NCBI GenBank assembly: GCA_902783925.1
Contig: CACZSV010000125.1
Coordinates: 1 to 5,287, forward strand
From: an uncultured Coriobacteriaceae bacterium
GTDB lineage: Bacteria > Actinomycetota > Coriobacteriia > Coriobacteriales > QAMH01
DNA length: 5,287 nt
Reading direction: 5' to 3'
The notes under the pieces are model-generated. The model was not told where the DNA came from. It worked only from the letters and a program-made list of their open reading frames with translations, and made no database searches. Positions 4,485 through 5,287 of the stretch are shown here, one piece after another. A program made the translations under genes and the position numbers. Position 1 is the stretch's first letter. Every line of letters starts with the position of its first letter.

Positions 4485-5287
4485 TTATTGCGTTATGCTG
4501 CCGAGCTGCTTGAAGACGATTCCGACAAGAACGAGCGCGGCACCGAACAACGTGAACACGGAAGGCGCGTCCCCGACAAACACCCAAGCGGCCAAAATAC
4601 CCATGGGAAGTTCGCTTGAAGCCATGACCGAGACCATCCCGGTGGAAAGATGGGGGCTCGCGTAATTGATGAGCGTCGTTGGCAAGATGACGCCGATAAT
4701 TGACATGCCGATGGCAAACGGCCAGGTCGCGACATCGAAAAACGCTGTCGTGTAGCAGGTGGGGTTGGCGATGGATGTGGCGATGAGACCCCCGGCGGGA
4801 AGCATGGCCGCGCGCAACGACGCTGGTTGGTCAATTCCGATGCGCCCTGAAAGATAGAGGTAGAGCGCGTAGAACACGGCCGATCCTGCACCGGCCGCAA
4901 TTCCAAATGGGTCGAGCTTCGCAAAGCTTCCCTCGAATATGCCTGCAGCGAAGAGCGTTCCCACGAGCACAATACAAACAGCGATGACCGTCGAGCGGGA
5001 CGGAAGTTTTCGTTCGACTACGCATTCTATGAGCACGCTTACCCACACATATTGAAAGAGCAAGGTCAGTGCAACTGCTCCCGGGAGCAGAGACACGCTC
5101 GCGTAATAGCAGATTGATGTGCACCCCGTTAGTGCACCGAGTAGCGCCATTTTCGCGCTTTCGCGAACGCTGGCGAATTTCACGCGCCTGGCGAGCGCAA
5201 AGGCGACGCAGACGATAAGCGCGACGAGATACTGCAGCGGAAGGAAGTCGGCTGGGTATACGCCGATCTGCACAGCGGCTTTAACTG
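4485..5287 (-). CDS. EamA-family (DMT) transporter, N-terminus cut by the window edge
   Basis: This is a polytopic transporter of the drug/metabolite superfamily. It shows two homologous EamA halves, roughly residues 1-113 and 122-258 counted from the in-frame GTG at 5271-5273. About nine hydrophobic segments are visible. Characteristic features are YYASVSLLPGAVALTLLFQY (55-74) at the end of the first half and the matching LINYASPHLSTGMVSVMASSELP region in the second half. The reading frame continues to the window edge (5287), so the GTG is probably an internal valine. Members are usually about 290-300 residues, so about 30 residues including the first helix are missing. The stop is TAA at 4485-4487. 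DMT proteins export amino acids, drugs or other metabolites, and the substrate cannot be read from sequence. Transcribed away from the window edge, it is followed by the hypothetical gene on the same strand after a 225-base gap, so probably a separate unit. Confidence 0.88.
   Translation of the reverse strand, partial: VKAAVQIGVYPADFLPLQYLVALIVCVAFALARRVKFASVRESAKMALLGALTGCTSICYYASVSLLPGAVALTLLFQYVWVSVLIECVVERKLPSRSTVIAVCIVLVGTLFAAGIFEGSFAKLDPFGIAAGAGSAVFYALYLYLSGRIGIDQPASLRAAMLPAGGLIATSIANPTCYTTAFFDVATWPFAIGMSIIGVILPTTLINYASPHLSTGMVSVMASSELPMGILAAWVFVGDAPSVFTLFGAALVLVGIVFKQLGSITQ

Noticed and set aside
5271..5273. GTG as the true start of the DMT transporter
   Set aside because: The frame stays open to the window edge, and the protein would lack the first of the ten usual helices, so truncation by the window is the simpler explanation.

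Overview
This looks like a stretch of bacterial chromosome with mid-range G+C. Its centrepiece is a complete tungstate ABC-transport operon, tupA-tupB-tupC (about 1419-3932, + strand). The organism is probably a Gram-positive actinobacterium of the Coriobacteriia (Eggerthella/Slackia-like). That placement is an inference from the serine/alanine-rich linker after the TupA lipobox, the operon type and the repeat-bearing spacers. No rRNA or marker gene is present to confirm it.

Layout: 1-68 may hold the last codons of a gene entering from the left. 69-501 has no convincing gene but carries a 52-bp tandem repeat (321-433) with AAAGGTG/CACCTTT inverted arms, and a tight palindrome at 463-477. 502-1026 (- strand) encodes a small five-helix, histidine-bearing membrane protein that resembles the cytochrome b anchors of succinate/fumarate-type oxidoreductases. 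1027-1513 is a long divergent control region: a hairpin/palindrome at 1130-1150, an AT-rich direct repeat at 1341-1373, and a likely tup promoter whose -35 box sits inside a perfect 12-bp palindrome.

The operon encodes a lipid-anchored binding protein (TupA), a permease (TupB) and an ATPase (TupC). TupA and TupB are separated by a strong 15-bp-stem hairpin without a U-tract. tupB and tupC overlap by ATGA. Together they would import tungstate, presumably for tungsten- or molybdenum-pterin oxidoreductases encoded elsewhere.

Converging on the operon is an unrecognised 99-residue gene (3960-4259, - strand). A 225-bp spacer with an array of 11-bp-phased GTCATCA-like half sites follows. The right edge holds the C-terminal nine-tenths of an EamA-family (DMT) transporter (- strand), cut by the window end. 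I see no mobile element, CRISPR array, tRNA or rRNA, and no clear evidence of a wholly new system. The most notable items are non-coding: the operator-like palindrome, the intercistronic hairpin, the 52-bp repeat and the phased half sites.
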